64,000 bases of DNA, from contig NZ_LR027880.1 of NCBI RefSeq assembly GCF_900537995.1, forward strand, positions 3,813,001 through 3,877,000, read 5' to 3'. Positions within the stretch are counted from its first letter, which is position 1; the number at the start of each line of letters is the position of its first letter. The notes beneath the pieces are model-generated. The model did not search any database and was not told the origin of the DNA. It saw only the letters and a list, made by a program, of their open reading frames with translations. The translations under genes were made by a program, and so were the position numbers. This document shows positions 52,795 through 62,948 of the stretch, piece by piece. This DNA comes from Roseburia intestinalis L1-82 (lineage in GTDB: Bacteria; Bacillota; Clostridia; Lachnospirales; Lachnospiraceae).

Positions 52795-53754
52795 TTACTC
52801 CTCTCCCTGGTTTAACTGAAGTCCTAACTCTTTTAATTTGGCGAGAACTTCTTCTAATGATTTACGTCCTAAGTTACGAACCTTCATCATATCTTCCGGT
52901 GTTCTGTTTGTCAGTTCTTCGACTGTGTTAATGCCGGCTCTCTTCAAACAGTTATAAGAACGAACGGAAAGCTCTAGTTCATCGATATTCATCTCAAGAA
53001 CTTTTTCTTTTGCATTGTCCTCTTTCTCGATCATGACATCAGCCTGCTGAGCAGCTTCGGAAAGATCGATGAAAAGACTTAAATGCTCGCTTAAAACCTT
53101 AGCAGCTAAGCTGACAGCCTCATCTGGCTCTAAGGTACCGTTTGTATAAACGTCCAAAGTAAGCTTATCATAGTCTGTAATCTGACCAACACGGGTATTT
53201 TCAATCAAAAGATTTACTCTTTCTACCGGTGTATAGATAGAGTCGATGGCAATAACGCCGATCGGAATATCCTCTGTCTTATTCTTGTCTGCACTTACAT
53301 AGCCTCTGCCGTTTGTAATGGTAAGCTCCATGTAAAGCTTGCAGTCAGGTCCGCCATTTAAATTGGCAATTACCAGATCCGGATTTAAAATCTGAATATC
53401 AGAATCAACCTGGATATCTGCTGCTGTGACTACACCTTCGCCCTCGAATTCAATGTAAGCAACTTTAGGTTCATTTGTAGAGCTGTTATTTCTGATGGCA
53501 AGATTTTTGATATTCATAATAATCTCAGTTACATCTTCCTTAACGCCAGGAATGGAACTGAATTCATGTAAAACACCGTCGATCTTAACCTGGCTGACAG
53601 CAGCACCCGGTAAAGAAGAAAGCATGATTCTTCTTAAAGAATTACCAAGTGTCGTACCATAGCCTCTTTCCAAAGGTTCTACAACAAACTTTCCGTACTT
53701 CTTGTCTTCTGAAATTTCTGCGATTTCAATTTTTGGTTTTTGAAAATCGAACAC
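52795..53754 (-). CDS. rpoA: RNA polymerase alpha subunit
   Basis: The 319-residue alpha subunit has an N-terminal assembly domain ([20 protein letters not shown], then [16 protein letters not shown]) and a C-terminal domain binding UP elements and activators ([20 protein letters not shown] ... [12 protein letters not shown]). It is of normal length, and AAGGAGG precedes the start. It follows rpsD by 37 bases. Confidence 0.97.
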   Translation of the reverse strand: MFDFQKPKIEIAEISEDKKYGKFVVEPLERGYGTTLGNSLRRIMLSSLPGAAVSQVKIDGVLHEFSSIPGVKEDVTEIIMNIKNLAIRNNSSTNEPKVAYIEFEGEGVVTAADIQVDSDIQILNPDLVIANLNGGPDCKLYMELTITNGRGYVSADKNKTEDIPIGVIAIDSIYTPVERVNLLIENTRVGQITDYDKLTLDVYTNGTLEPDEAVSLAAKVLSEHLSLFIDLSEAAQQADVMIEKEDNAKEKVLEMNIDELELSVRSYNCLKRAGINTVEELTNRTPEDMMKVRNLGRKSLEEVLAKLKELGLQLNQGEE

Positions 53755-53791
53755 TACAAAGTCCCTCCTTCTCGGGTAATTTGCTTAACTA

Positions 53792-54385
53792 TTACTTAGA
53801 ATATAACTCGACGATAAGCATCTCATCAACAGGAACGTCGATCTGCTCTCTGGAAGGTAATTCTTTTACAGTTCCCTGTAATTTCTCAGCGTCAACATCT
53901 AACCACTCCGGAACTAATCTTCCGCCGGTAACTTCAACGATGTCTTTCATTCTCTGAAGACCTTTGTTCTTCTCTTTGATCTCGATAACATCGCCAGCTT
54001 TTACTAAGTAAGAAGGAATGTTAACCTGTTTGCCATTTACTAAGATGAACTTGTGGTCAACGATCTGTCTTGCTTCTTTTCTTGTTCTAGCGAATCCCAT
54101 ACGGAATACTACGTTATCTAATCTGGACTCTAACATGGTCATTAAGTTTGTACCAGTCATGCCCTTCATCTGATCAGCTTTCTCATAGTAGTTGTGGAAA
54201 GGTTTTTCCAGAACACCATAGATGAATTTAGCTTTCTGTTTTTCTCTTAACTGAAGTCCGTACTCGGAAACTTTCTTATTTGCTCTCTTTAACTCTCTGT
54301 TGGATTTTTTATCATATCCAAGGTAACTTGGCTCTAAACCAAGTGATCTACATCTTTTCAGAACAGGAACTTTATTTACTGCCAT
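53792..54385 (-). CDS. rpsD: Ribosomal protein S4 (uS4)
   Basis: The 197-residue small-subunit protein has the S4 RNA-binding domain (LDNVVFRMGFARTRKEARQI). It has no zinc cysteines at the N-terminus (VPVLKRCRSLGLEP). In many bacteria it is the autoregulator of this operon section; the leader was not analysed. Confidence 0.96.
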   Translation of the reverse strand: MAVNKVPVLKRCRSLGLEPSYLGYDKKSNRELKRANKKVSEYGLQLREKQKAKFIYGVLEKPFHNYYEKADQMKGMTGTNLMTMLESRLDNVVFRMGFARTRKEARQIVDHKFILVNGKQVNIPSYLVKAGDVIEIKEKNKGLQRMKDIVEVTGGRLVPEWLDVDAEKLQGTVKELPSREQIDVPVDEMLIVELYSK

Positions 54386-54404
54386 CTTCGTCTTTCCCTC
54401 CTAA

Positions 54405-54797
54405 TTAAACTCTTCTGCGTTTTGGTGGACGACATCCATTGTGAGGTACTGGAGTTACGTCTTTGATGCTGGTAACCTCAAGACCACATGCAGAAAGTGC
54501 ACGGATCGCTGCTTCTCTTCCTGAACCCGGTCCTTTAACCATAACATCTACGGTCTTTAATCCGTGGATTAAAGCTGCTTTTGTAGCTGTCTCAGCTGCC
54601 ATCTGTGCAGCATATGGAGTAGATTTCTTTGAACCTCTAAATCCAAGACCACCGGCACTTGCCCATGATAAAGCATTACCTTCAGCATCTGTGATAGTTA
54701 CGATTGTATTGTTAAAAGATGACTGAATATGTGCCTGTCCGCGTTCAACGTTTTTCTTTACACGCTTTTTTGTCACTTTTTTTGTAACTTTAGCCAT
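54405..54797 (-). CDS. rpsK: Ribosomal protein S11 (uS11)
   Basis: The 130-residue protein has [21 protein letters not shown] and the C-terminal [18 protein letters not shown] typical of uS11. It lies between rpsM and rpsD in the standard order. Confidence 0.97.
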   Translation of the reverse strand: MAKVTKKVTKKRVKKNVERGQAHIQSSFNNTIVTITDAEGNALSWASAGGLGFRGSKKSTPYAAQMAAETATKAALIHGLKTVDVMVKGPGSGREAAIRALSACGLEVTSIKDVTPVPHNGCRPPKRRRV

Positions 54798-54899
54798 ATC
54801 TAAACTAACCTACTTTCTCTAAAATATAAAATATCGACTGATACGAATGATTTCTTCTTGTTTGCTACAATACACAAAGAGAACTTCCTCTATGCTGCA

Positions 54900-55268
54900 T
54901 TATTTTTTCTTATTTGCAACGGTGCGCTTTGGACCCTTACGTGTTCTAGCGTTTGTCTTTGTCTTCTGTCCACGAACCGGAAGACCTTTTCTGTGACGGA
55001 TTCCACGATAGCATCCGATCTCCTGAAGTCTCTTGATGTTGAAAGCGATCTCTCTTCTTAAATCACCTTCTACTAACTGAGTCTCATCGATTACTGCGCT
55101 GATTCTCTTTACTTCATCGTCTGTTAAATCTCTGACACGAGTATCAGGATTTACGTTTGCTGCTGCAAGGATACGGCTAGAGCTTGTTCTACCAATTCCG
55201 TAGATGTATGTCAAACCGATTTCGATGCGTTTTTCTCTTGGTAAATCTACACCTGCAATACGAGCCAT
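54900..55268 (-). CDS. rpsM: Ribosomal protein S13 (uS13)
   Basis: The 122-residue protein starts at [20 protein letters not shown] (ATG 55268, with GGAGG upstream) rather than at the longer frame beginning at 55310. The C-terminal [17 protein letters not shown] tail contacts tRNA. Length is normal. Confidence 0.96.
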   Translation of the reverse strand: MARIAGVDLPREKRIEIGLTYIYGIGRTSSSRILAAANVNPDTRVRDLTDDEVKRISAVIDETQLVEGDLRREIAFNIKRLQEIGCYRGIRHRKGLPVRGQKTKTNARTRKGPKRTVANKKK

Positions 55269-55615
55269 GTGCTTTTTAACCTCCATTAATTCATCCGATG
55301 CATTTTGCACCTGTTATATTGTTTCATTTTTCAAATCACCTGACGCTGTGACTTTATTTCAGAAATCATCTGAGACAGCTCCGTTGTCAGCGGCCTGAAA
55401 TGTGTGTCCCATCCGTCTTTCTTCTTATTTGGATATGTCCCTTCTATGTCCTCGGTATGTAGACATAAAAAAGCAGCTATCCCGGCTGTTTGATTATGAT
55501 AACAGTGTGAACAACCCTACCAGGCGTTCCACTGCAGCCGCACATAATTTGGCGGGTTTTAGCTCATTAAAAATGCGCATATTACCCCATTCGCACAAAT
55601 AAGACAAGAACTGAA
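55269..55615 (-). other. 347-base spacer between rpmJ and rpsM
   Basis: This gap is long for the operon. It holds a weak attenuator-like hairpin (55467-55490) and no ORF with a ribosome binding site that I could see. Confidence 0.45.
55467..55490 (-). terminator. Possible attenuator upstream of rpsM
   Basis: Read leftward, AACAGC CGGGATA GCTGC is followed by TTTTTT. The stem is short (4-5 bp), so it is at best a partial terminator. Confidence 0.35.
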
Positions 55616-55729
55616 TCAGCCCTGTCTCTGTTTGTGTTTCGGATTCTCACAGATAATTCTGATGCTTCCTTTTCTCTTGATGACTTTGCATTTTTCGCAA
55701 ATAGGTTTAACTGATGATCTTACCTTCAC
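55616..55729 (-). CDS. rpmJ: Ribosomal protein L36 (bL36), zinc-ribbon form
   Basis: The 37-residue protein is [20 protein letters not shown] and a second zinc pair toward the C-terminus ([13 protein letters not shown]), giving the C+ zinc-binding type. It starts at GTG (55729), with GGAGG seven bases upstream; no ATG is available. A strong promoter lies 95 bases upstream. Confidence 0.95.
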   Translation of the reverse strand: MKVRSSVKPICEKCKVIKRKGSIRIICENPKHKQRQG

Positions 55730-55823
55730 AGCAAATCCTCCTTTCTTAACAAGGCTCTTTTCTGTGCTGTTGCAGCAAAATGCGCACGCACAAAAAGGCA
55801 CTATCCAAAAGTGTCCGTTTAGC

Positions 55824-55853
55824 ATTATAGCACGGACACTGTTTAGAAGTCAA
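55824..55853 (-). promoter_or_regulatory. Internal sigma-A promoter upstream of rpmJ with flanking inverted repeat
   Basis: Read leftward: TTGACT (55853-55848), 18 bases, TATAAT (55829-55824). The -10 box lies inside an inverted repeat, AGTGTCCG (55810-55817) and CGGACACT (55833-55840), a possible operator or leader hairpin. Confidence 0.7.
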
Positions 55854-55886
55854 CTATTTTTTTGAATAAGATCTTTCATAAAAATC

Positions 55887-56105
55887 TTATTTGTCTCTCC
55901 AGATGATTCTTCCCTTTGTCAGGTCATATGGAGACATCTCGATGGTAACTTTATCACCCGGTAAAATACGAATAAAGTTCATGCGAAGTTTTCCGCTGAT
56001 AGTTGCTAAAATCTGATGTCCATTCTCTAACTCCACCTTGAAAAATGCATTCGGGAGTTTCTCAACAACGGTTCCTTCTACTTCAATTACGTCTGCTTTT
56101 GACAT
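55887..56105 (-). CDS. infA: Translation initiation factor IF-1
   Basis: The 72-residue S1/OB-fold protein begins [20 protein letters not shown] and contains [18 protein letters not shown]. It is of typical length and in the usual place between map and rpmJ. Confidence 0.97.
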   Translation of the reverse strand: MSKADVIEVEGTVVEKLPNAFFKVELENGHQILATISGKLRMNFIRILPGDKVTIEMSPYDLTKGRIIWRDK

Positions 56106-56123
56106 TGAATAAATCCTCCTGTT

Positions 56124-56387
56124 TTATGATTCCTGTCTGCCCTCATTCATTTGGCAGTACTGTTTGATTGCTCTTTTTACTGTAAGATCTGATAAGTTTT
56201 CTTCCAAAATCTCCGTAACTTCTATCGGTAGATTTTTGATAATCTGAATATGCTTTGCATTTTTTTTCTTTGGCATATCCAGGGTACGGGTCGTTCCGTT
56301 TACCAGATATACAAATTTTTCATCTTTTTCTTTGATAAGATAAATCTGATTTTTGTCGTGTCCCGACTTGGATCTTGCAAATTCCAT
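56124..56387 (-). CDS. KOW domain RNA-binding protein
   Basis: The 87-residue protein starts MEFARSKSGHDKNQIYLIKE, a KOW-like segment related to the L14e family. Similar genes lie between map and infA in many Clostridia. Start at 56387 follows GGAGG at 11 bases; a frame extending to 56438 overlaps map. The RNA target is not known. Confidence 0.8.
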   Translation of the reverse strand: MEFARSKSGHDKNQIYLIKEKDEKFVYLVNGTTRTLDMPKKKNAKHIQIIKNLPIEVTEILEENLSDLTVKRAIKQYCQMNEGRQES

Positions 56388-56421
56388 TTCTGAAATATCC
56401 TCCGGTTCTTTTCTATATGCT

Positions 56422-57219
56422 TTACAGAATTGGATCATTACTCCAGATTCCTTCGGCGATCTCAGAATCCGTAAGTGATAATATCTCCGGTTTTCCTTCC
56501 CGGATCAGGATGGTATTTTCATAATGAGCCGACAGATCCATATCCTGTGTGACGACCGTCCAGTCATCATCCATCCATACGACTCTTTCTGTTCCCAAAT
56601 TTATCATCGGTTCCACCGCTAATGTCATTCCGGCTCTCAGCTTAATGCCCCTGCGGAATTTGCGGTAATTTGGGATCTCCGGATCCTCATGCATATGTGT
56701 ACCGATTCCGTGTCCACATAAATCCCGTACCACACCATAGCCAAAACTCTCGGCATAATCACCGATTGCACCGGAAATATCATGCAGATGATTTCCTGCC
56801 ACCGCATATTTCATTCCTTCAAAAAAGCTCTGTCTGGTACGTTCGATCAGAAGTCTTGCATCCTCAGTAATCTCACCTACACCATGTGTTCTTGCAGCAT
56901 CTGACTGATACCCCTTATAAATCACGCCGGTATCAAGACTCACAATATCTCCCTCTTCAATGATTCTGTCTTTGCGCGGAATCCCGTGTACAACTTCTTC
57001 ATTGATGGAGACACAGACGGATGCCGGATATCCCTGATAATTCTTAAAAGATGGTTCGCATCCAAAACTCCGAATCATTTCCTCCCCAATCCTGTCAATA
57101 TCAAGTGTCGACATTCCGGGTTTTAATTCTTTTTTTAATCCCTCATGCACCTTTGCAAGGATTTTTCCTGCCTGGCGCATCAGTTCTATTTCCTGGGAAG
57201 ATTTTATTGTTACAGCCAT
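56422..57219 (-). CDS. map: Methionine aminopeptidase, type I
   Basis: The 265-residue enzyme removes N-terminal methionine. Metal ligands and active-site segments are in VSLDTGVIYKGYQSDAARTH, CGHGIGTHMHEDPEIPN and AVEPMINLG. The first residues (MAVTIKSSQEIELMRQAGKI) are normal, without a zinc-finger extension. It lies 13 bases after adk. Confidence 0.96.
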   Translation of the reverse strand: MAVTIKSSQEIELMRQAGKILAKVHEGLKKELKPGMSTLDIDRIGEEMIRSFGCEPSFKNYQGYPASVCVSINEEVVHGIPRKDRIIEEGDIVSLDTGVIYKGYQSDAARTHGVGEITEDARLLIERTRQSFFEGMKYAVAGNHLHDISGAIGDYAESFGYGVVRDLCGHGIGTHMHEDPEIPNYRKFRRGIKLRAGMTLAVEPMINLGTERVVWMDDDWTVVTQDMDLSAHYENTILIREGKPEILSLTDSEIAEGIWSNDPIL

Positions 57220-57232
57220 TACTCCGGTTCCT

Positions 57233-57877
57233 CTACTCGCCTAAAATCGCAACGATATCTGCAAATACCTTTTCCATCGGCTGCGTACCGTCAACTGTTT
57301 TTAAGATACTCTGTTTTTTGTAATAATCGATCAATGGCTGGGTCTGCTCATGATATACGGTAAGTCTCTTCTGAACGGTCTCCGGTTTATCATCATCTCT
57401 TAAGACAACCGGCTGTCCGCATCTGTCGCAGATTCCCTCCACCTTTGTCGGAATGGAAACAATGTGGTATGTAGCACCACAGTTTAAACAAGCACGTCTT
57501 CCGCTCATACGGTTTACGATGTTCGCATCCGGTACATCTACATCAATCGCATAATCCATTTTTTCATTGATCTTCTCAAGTGCAGCTGTAAGTGCTTCTG
57601 CCTGTGGAATGGTCCTTGGAAAACCATCAAGTACAAATCCATTCTCACAGTCATCCTGTTTGATTCTGTCCATAACAAGATCGCAGGTCAGCTCATCCGG
57701 CACTAATAAGCCCTGATCCATATACTGTTTTGCTTTATTTCCAAGTTCGGTTCCGTTTTTGATGTTCGCACGGAAAATATCTCCTGTTGAGATATGCGGA
57801 ATATGATATTTATCAGCAATCTGTTTTGCCTGTGTTCCTTTTCCTGCTCCCGGAGCTCCTAACATGATAATCTTCAT
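57233..57877 (-). CDS. adk: Adenylate kinase, zinc-binding LID
   Basis: The 214-residue enzyme has the P-loop [17 protein letters not shown] and the lid cysteines CLNCGATYH and CDRCGQ. That makes it the zinc-containing long form of Gram-positive bacteria. ATG at 57877 follows GAAGGGAG; the longer frame to 57916 was rejected. Confidence 0.96.
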   Translation of the reverse strand: MKIIMLGAPGAGKGTQAKQIADKYHIPHISTGDIFRANIKNGTELGNKAKQYMDQGLLVPDELTCDLVMDRIKQDDCENGFVLDGFPRTIPQAEALTAALEKINEKMDYAIDVDVPDANIVNRMSGRRACLNCGATYHIVSIPTKVEGICDRCGQPVVLRDDDKPETVQKRLTVYHEQTQPLIDYYKKQSILKTVDGTQPMEKVFADIVAILGE

Positions 57878-58024
57878 AAAATTCTCCCTTCCTGCGTTGT
57901 TTTTTGCGCATCTCAAGCTTTGTGCGTAAGCACTAATCTTGCGTGTGAAAAATCTTATTTTTCACAGCAATACCTCCATTGTCCAAAATACCTTCATCAT
58001 ACAAATATCGCTGAATAGGAAAGT

Positions 58025-58086
58025 AACGCTGAACTTAAAAAGCCCAGCGTTGCTCCTTTGCCAATCTGACAGCATGCTGTCAGATT
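58025..58086 (-). promoter_or_regulatory. Two hairpins between secY and adk
   Basis: A perfect 24-base palindrome (AATCTGACAGCATGCTGTCAGATT, 58063-58086, given here by arms AATCTGACAGCA and its complement) overlaps the secY stop. Twelve bases on, AACGCTG ... CAGCGTT (58025-58051) encloses GGCTTTTTAAG. They may be an RNA-processing or attenuation signal within the operon. Confidence 0.5.
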
Positions 58087-59401
58087 AATCATTTAAAAAT
58101 CCCTTATAGTAACGAACACGCATCTGTGATTCGATCTGTTTTAATGTCTCAATGACAACACCTACGATAATGATGATAGATGTTCCACCGAACGATACAT
58201 CTGCACCGAACACTCCGTTGAAGAAGATTGGAACAAATGCGATAAATGCAAGTGCTACTGCTCCTATAAATACGATGTAATTTAACATCCGGTTCAGATA
58301 ATCACTGGTTGGTTTACCAGGTCTGATACCCGGAATAAATCCGCCGGCTTTCTTCATATTATTAGCAATCTCTAATGGATTGAATGTAATTGAAGTATAG
58401 AAGTAAGCGAAAGCAATGATGAGTACGATATATACCACCAGTCCGATGGAATAAACCGGCTCTTTTGGATTGCACCAGTTTGACTGGGACATTCCTTTTA
58501 AAATCTTGCTTCCGATACCGGTTCCGTTTCCTTTTCCAAGAAGACTTGCAATGATAACCGGTGTCTGCAACAGAGACTGTGCAAAGATAACCGGGATAAC
58601 GCCGCCGGTATTAACCTTTAATGGGATATATGTTGACTGTCCGCCAACCTGTTTTCTTCCCTGAATCTTTTTGGAATACTGAACCGGAATTCTTCTCTCA
58701 CCGCCCTGTAAGAATACGACAAATACGACCATTGCAACAATAATTGCAATAATGATCACTGCCGCAAGAATTCCCTTCGGTATGGATTTTCCTGTGATGA
58801 ACTGCTGATACAGTGTACCCATATCATTTGGAACACGGGAGATGATGTTAATGGTAAGTACGATAGAGATACCATTTCCAACACCTTTTTCTGTAATACG
58901 TTCACCGATCCACATTAATACTGCTGATCCTGCAGTTAATGTGAAGATAACCATAATAATTGTAAGAATACCATCACTCTGCAGCATCTGACCTCTCTTA
59001 AAGCTGATTGCCATTGCAATCGCCTCGATCAAGGCAAGAGCTACCGTAAGATATCTGGTAATCTCTGCAATCTTTTTACGTCCTTCTTCTCCGTCACGCT
59101 GCATCTCTTCCAATTTTGGAATTGCGATAGTGAGAAGCTGCATAATAATGGATGAAGTAATATACGGTGTAATGTTCAATGCAAAGATTGACATGTTATA
59201 GAATGATCCACCGGTAATTGCATCAAAAAATCCCATTCCATCTGCGGTCTGACTTGCAAACCAGTTTGAAAACAGTTCATTGTTAACACCAGGAATCGGA
59301 AGCTGGCTTCCGATCCTGATTACAACTAACATGAGAAATGTAAAAATAATTCTGTTTCGAATATCTTTAATCTTGAATGCATTACGGAGTGTTTCCAGCA
59401 T
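58085..59401 (-). CDS. secY: Protein translocase subunit SecY
   Basis: The 438-residue channel protein has ten hydrophobic segments. Family signatures include GIGNGISIVLTINIISRVP and GFIPGIRPGKPTSDYL, and the N-terminal plug region is in LPIPGVNNELFSNW. It overlaps the rplO stop by one base. Normal length. Confidence 0.97.
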   Translation of the reverse strand: MLETLRNAFKIKDIRNRIIFTFLMLVVIRIGSQLPIPGVNNELFSNWFASQTADGMGFFDAITGGSFYNMSIFALNITPYITSSIIMQLLTIAIPKLEEMQRDGEEGRKKIAEITRYLTVALALIEAIAMAISFKRGQMLQSDGILTIIMVIFTLTAGSAVLMWIGERITEKGVGNGISIVLTINIISRVPNDMGTLYQQFITGKSIPKGILAAVIIIAIIVAMVVFVVFLQGGERRIPVQYSKKIQGRKQVGGQSTYIPLKVNTGGVIPVIFAQSLLQTPVIIASLLGKGNGTGIGSKILKGMSQSNWCNPKEPVYSIGLVVYIVLIIAFAYFYTSITFNPLEIANNMKKAGGFIPGIRPGKPTSDYLNRMLNYIVFIGAVALAFIAFVPIFFNGVFGADVSFGGTSIIIIVGVVIETLKQIESQMRVRYYKGFLND

Positions 59402-59841
59402 TAGATCACCTCTGCTTTTCCACCAAGAGCCTCAATTTTTTCTTTTGCAGCTGCGCTGAATGCATTTGCCTGAACGGTGAGTTTCTTAGTAAGTTCGCCA
59501 TTACCCAGAATCTTAACTCCATCTCTAGGATTCTTAACGATACCAGCCTCGATTAATGTTTCTACTGAAACAACGGAATCGTTCTCAAATGCCTCAAGAG
59601 CGGAAAGGTTGATTCCGATGATTGTCTTAGAGTTTCTGCATTTGAAACCTCTCTTTGGCAATCTTCTGTATAACGGCATCTGACCACCTTCAAAACCTGG
59701 TCTCGGAGCTCCGGAACGAGCTTTCTGTCCCTTGTGTCCCTTACCAGCAGTCTTACCGTTTCCTGAACCGTGTCCACGTCCTCTTCTGAAATTATCGCTA
59801 TGTGCAGAACCTGCTGCTGCCTGTAAATTGGATAAGTCCAT
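59401..59841 (-). CDS. rplO: Ribosomal protein L15 (uL15)
   Basis: The 146-residue protein starts [20 protein letters not shown] (ATG 59841, AGGAGG eight bases upstream; an alternative GTG three codons earlier overlaps that site). The glycine-rich [20 protein letters not shown] segment is the family hallmark. Confidence 0.96.
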   Translation of the reverse strand: MDLSNLQAAAGSAHSDNFRRGRGHGSGNGKTAGKGHKGQKARSGAPRPGFEGGQMPLYRRLPKRGFKCRNSKTIIGINLSALEAFENDSVVSVETLIEAGIVKNPRDGVKILGNGELTKKLTVQANAFSAAAKEKIEALGGKAEVI

Positions 59842-59865
59842 TACTGACACCTCCTTATCTTATTA

Positions 59866-60051
59866 TTAGATCTCTTCTACCTTTACATAAGGTGCTACTT
59901 TACGAAGTGCACCTGCTGTTGCTGCATTATCCGGCAGCTCAACAGTTTTATATAACTTATTCAGTCCAAGTGCTTCGATTGTTTTTTTGTTCTTTGGAAC
60001 AGCACCGATTGTAGATTTTACAAGTGTTACTTTTAATTTCTTATCTGCCAT
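59866..60051 (-). CDS. rpmD: Ribosomal protein L30 (uL30)
   Basis: The 61-residue protein contains LKVTLVKSTIGAVPKNKKTI and matches the short bacterial uL30 in length and operon place between rpsE and rplO. Confidence 0.95.
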   Translation of the reverse strand: MADKKLKVTLVKSTIGAVPKNKKTIEALGLNKLYKTVELPDNAATAGALRKVAPYVKVEEI

Positions 60052-60065
60052 CTTAAAACTCCTCC

Positions 60066-60575
60066 TTAACCTACAATCTCTTCAACTGATTTTCCACGAA
60101 GTTTTGCAACTTCTTCCGGGGATTTTAACTGACTTAAAGCATTGATTGTTGCAAGAACAACGTTCTGCTTGTTGTTAGATCCCAGAGATTTTGTACGGAT
60201 ATTTTTAATACCAGCCAGCTCACATACGTTACGAGCAGGACCACCGGCGATGATACCAGTACCTTCTGGAGATTTCTTTAATAATACAGATGCACCTGTA
60301 TGTTTTCCGGTAACATCATGTGTAACACTGCCAACCTCATCTAATTTTACAGTAATGAGTTTTTTCATAGCATCTTCTTTTCCTTTGCGGATTGCTTCCG
60401 GAATCTCGGATGCTTTTCCTAAGCCAGCACCAACATGGCCATTGCCGTCGCCGACAACAACTAAAGCTGTAAAACGGAAGTTACGTCCACCTTTAACAAC
60501 TTTTGTTACACGTTTAATTGATACCACTTTTTCGTTTAATTCTAATTGACTAGCATCAATGATTTCACGTTTCAT
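60066..60575 (-). CDS. rpsE: Ribosomal protein S5 (uS5)
   Basis: The 169-residue protein has the double-stranded RNA-binding N-domain ([39 protein letters not shown]) and the S5 C-domain ([20 protein letters not shown]). Normal length. Confidence 0.97.
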   Translation of the reverse strand: MKREIIDASQLELNEKVVSIKRVTKVVKGGRNFRFTALVVVGDGNGHVGAGLGKASEIPEAIRKGKEDAMKKLITVKLDEVGSVTHDVTGKHTGASVLLKKSPEGTGIIAGGPARNVCELAGIKNIRTKSLGSNNKQNVVLATINALSQLKSPEEVAKLRGKSVEEIVG

Positions 60576-60593
60576 GTTTTGCGTTTCCTCCTA

Positions 60594-60962
60594 TTAAAAG
60601 TCTAAACCAGCTTCTCTTGCTGCTTCGGCTAATGCCTTTACCTTACCTGCATATATAAAGCCGCCTCTATCAAAGACAACCGTTGAAATACCCTTGTCTA
60701 AAGCTTTCTTTGCAATAACAGTACCAAGCTTAGCTGCTGCTTCGACGTTATTGGTCTTCTCTAACTCTGCTTTTACATCCTTATCAAGTGTAGATGCAGA
60801 AACAAGTGTATTTCCAACTGTATCGTCAATAATCTGAGCGTACATATGATTATTACTTCTGAAAACAGCCAGACGTGGTCTCATCGCTGTACCTGCAAGA
60901 TGATGACGCATTCTTCTATGTTTGTTTTCGCGAACTGCTGTTCTTGATTTCTTACTAACCAT
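60594..60962 (-). CDS. rplR: Ribosomal protein L18 (uL18)
   Basis: The 122-residue 5S rRNA-binding protein has [20 protein letters not shown] and [20 protein letters not shown]. Standard length and order. Confidence 0.96.
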   Translation of the reverse strand: MVSKKSRTAVRENKHRRMRHHLAGTAMRPRLAVFRSNNHMYAQIIDDTVGNTLVSASTLDKDVKAELEKTNNVEAAAKLGTVIAKKALDKGISTVVFDRGGFIYAGKVKALAEAAREAGLDF

Positions 60963-60980
60963 TTTTCGTCACTCCTTTAA

Positions 60981-61520
60981 TTATTTCTTACCAGTCTTAC
61001 CAACTTTACGTCTAATAACTTCATCAGCATATTTGATACCTTTTCCTTTGTAAGGCTCAGGTCTTCTCTTATCTCTGATTTCAGCTGCGTATTGGCCAAC
61101 TTTTTCTTTATCGATACCAGATACAATGATTTTATTTCCATCAACTTTGGACTCAAGTCCTTCCGGATCTTCCATCTCAACCGGATGAGAATATCCTAAG
61201 TTCAGTGTGAGCACTTTACCAGCTTTAGAAGCTCTATAACCAACACCGTTAACCTCGAGTTCCTTGGTATATCCATTGGTAACACCAACAACCATGTTGT
61301 TGATCAGTGTTCTTGTTAATCCGTGTAAGGATTTCATTTTTTTCAAATCGTTAGGTCTTGTAACGATGATCTCGTCACCCTCTAATTTGATGTCCATCTC
61401 AGATGGAAGGGTTCTTTCCAGAGTTCCCTTAGGACCTTTTACAGTCACATGATTATTTTCTGCAATATCCACTGTAACACCAGCCGGAACTGCGATTGGC
61501 ATTCTTCCTATACGTGACAT
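60981..61520 (-). CDS. rplF: Ribosomal protein L6 (uL6)
   Basis: The 179-residue protein begins [20 protein letters not shown] and ends with [26 protein letters not shown] precedes ATG. The 203 bases upstream, to rpsH, are an unusual spacer. Confidence 0.97.
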   Translation of the reverse strand: MSRIGRMPIAVPAGVTVDIAENNHVTVKGPKGTLERTLPSEMDIKLEGDEIIVTRPNDLKKMKSLHGLTRTLINNMVVGVTNGYTKELEVNGVGYRASKAGKVLTLNLGYSHPVEMEDPEGLESKVDGNKIIVSGIDKEKVGQYAAEIRDKRRPEPYKGKGIKYADEVIRRKVGKTGKK

Positions 61521-61723
61521 GCCCGTACCTCCTAAAATTTTTTTCGACCATAGATCTTATGACCTGCGATCGTGAATGTATAATTGCGGCTTGCGCCGTA
61601 GTTACCTGATTCTTTAAGAACCTTCTCTCCCCGGTTGCGATAACCCGGAAGAATCGGAAGTTTAAATACTTCCGAAAAAACCGAAGATTCTTTTAATTTT
61701 GTCCGTCGAATGGCGGGCAAAAT
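61521..61723 (-). other. Unusual spacer between rpsH and rplF with hairpins and a doubtful 62-codon frame
   Basis: rpsH and rplF are normally almost adjacent. Here 203 bases intervene. They contain a hairpin CGGAAGT ... ACTTCCG (61655-61674) and a second CCGGTT ... AACCCGG just beside it. A frame from a TTG at 61720 to 61532 (MPAIRRTKLKESSVFSEVFK...) has no ribosome binding site and no family I recognise. A translational operator or leader is as likely as a gene. Confidence 0.5.
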
Positions 61724-62125
61724 TTACCATACGAATGCTAATACTTCGCCGCCAACCTGAAGCTTTCTAGCCTCTTTATCAGTTACGATACCCTGGTTGG
61801 TAGAAAGGATTGCGATTCCTAAACCGCCAAGTACTCTTGGAAGCTCATCCTTGCCTGCGTATACACGAAGACCCGGTTTTGAGATTCTCTTAAGTCCTGT
61901 GATGATCTTCTCATTCTTATCTGCACCATATTTTAATGTGATGCGGATTGTTTTGAAGTTACCATCTTCAACGATATCATATTTTGCGATATATCCTTCA
62001 TCTACAAGAATATCTGCGATTGCGATTTTCATTTTAGATGCCGGAACATCAACTGTATCATGTTTAGCAGTATTTGCATTACGGATTCTTGTAAGCATAT
62101 CTGCGATTGGATCACTTGTTGTCAT
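61724..62125 (-). CDS. rpsH: Ribosomal protein S8 (uS8)
   Basis: The 133-residue protein starts [20 protein letters not shown] (ATG 62125, GGAGG 11 bases upstream; the longer frame to 62164 overlaps the spacer). The C-terminus [20 protein letters not shown] is typical. S8 is the usual autoregulator of this operon section. Confidence 0.96.
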   Translation of the reverse strand: MTTSDPIADMLTRIRNANTAKHDTVDVPASKMKIAIADILVDEGYIAKYDIVEDGNFKTIRITLKYGADKNEKIITGLKRISKPGLRVYAGKDELPRVLGGLGIAILSTNQGIVTDKEARKLQVGGEVLAFVW

Positions 62126-62185
62126 GATGTATATTTCCTCCTTTATTAAGTTACTGTGCCGCACATAGCGGACACAGCCGTCTGA

Positions 62186-62371
62186 TTACCAGCTTGCTTT
62201 CTTAACGCCTGGTATCTGGCCTTTGTATGCTAATTCACGGAAACATACTCTGCAGATTCCGTATTTTCTTAAAACAGAATGTGGACGTCCACAAATTTTG
62301 CAACGTGTGTAAGCTCTGGTAGAGAACTTTGGTTTACGCTGCTGTTTTACTTTCATAGATGTTTTAGCCAT
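62186..62371 (-). CDS. rpsZ: Ribosomal protein S14, type Z (uS14)
   Basis: The 61-residue protein has the zinc-binding set [20 protein letters not shown] that defines the short zinc form of Gram-positive bacteria. Confidence 0.97.
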   Translation of the reverse strand: MAKTSMKVKQQRKPKFSTRAYTRCKICGRPHSVLRKYGICRVCFRELAYKGQIPGVKKASW

Positions 62372-62386
62372 TAAAATTCCCTCCTA

Positions 62387-62926
62387 TTATTTGGCGAACG
62401 GCATATTGAACAATGTCAATAACTCACGAGCTTCTTCGTCTGTTTTTGCTGTGGTAACGAAAATGATATCCATACCACGAACTTTATCAACTTTATCATA
62501 CTCGATCTCCGGGAAGATTAACTGCTCTTTGATACCAAGGGCATAGTTTCCACGGCCGTCAAATGCATTCGGGTTAACACCTCTGAAGTCACGTACACGC
62601 GGTAATGCAAGGTTGATTAAACGATCCATAAACTCGTACATCTTCTCGCCACGCAGTGTTGTCTTACAACCGATTGCCATTCCTTCTCTGATCTTGAAGT
62701 TTGCAATCGCGTTTTTAGCTTTTGTAGGAACTGCTTTCTGACCTGTGATTGTCTCCATATCTTTGATTGCAGCTTCTAATAATTTTGCGTTCTCTTTTGC
62801 TTCGCCAACGCCCATGTTTACAACGATCTTATCGAGCTTCGGCACTTCCATGATATTTTTATATCCAAATTTTTTGATCATAGCATCTACGATCTCATTC
62901 TGGTACTGTTCTTTAAGTCTGCTCAA
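62387..62926 (-). CDS. rplE: Ribosomal protein L5 (uL5)
   Basis: The 179-residue 5S rRNA-binding protein has [20 protein letters not shown] and [20 protein letters not shown]. Standard length. Confidence 0.97.
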   Translation of the reverse strand: MSRLKEQYQNEIVDAMIKKFGYKNIMEVPKLDKIVVNMGVGEAKENAKLLEAAIKDMETITGQKAVPTKAKNAIANFKIREGMAIGCKTTLRGEKMYEFMDRLINLALPRVRDFRGVNPNAFDGRGNYALGIKEQLIFPEIEYDKVDKVRGMDIIFVTTAKTDEEARELLTLFNMPFAK

Positions 62927-62948
62927 CTGTTTTGCCTCCTCTCTTCAA

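Noticed and set aside
55863..55889. AATAAGAT/ATCTTATT hairpin at the infA stop as a terminator
   Set aside because: Read leftward it is followed by an A-run, not a U-run, and a promoter lies directly beyond it.
61532..61720. 62-codon frame between rpsH and rplF as a real gene
   Set aside because: TTG start, no Shine-Dalgarno sequence and no family likeness; kept only as part of the spacer feature and as a finding.
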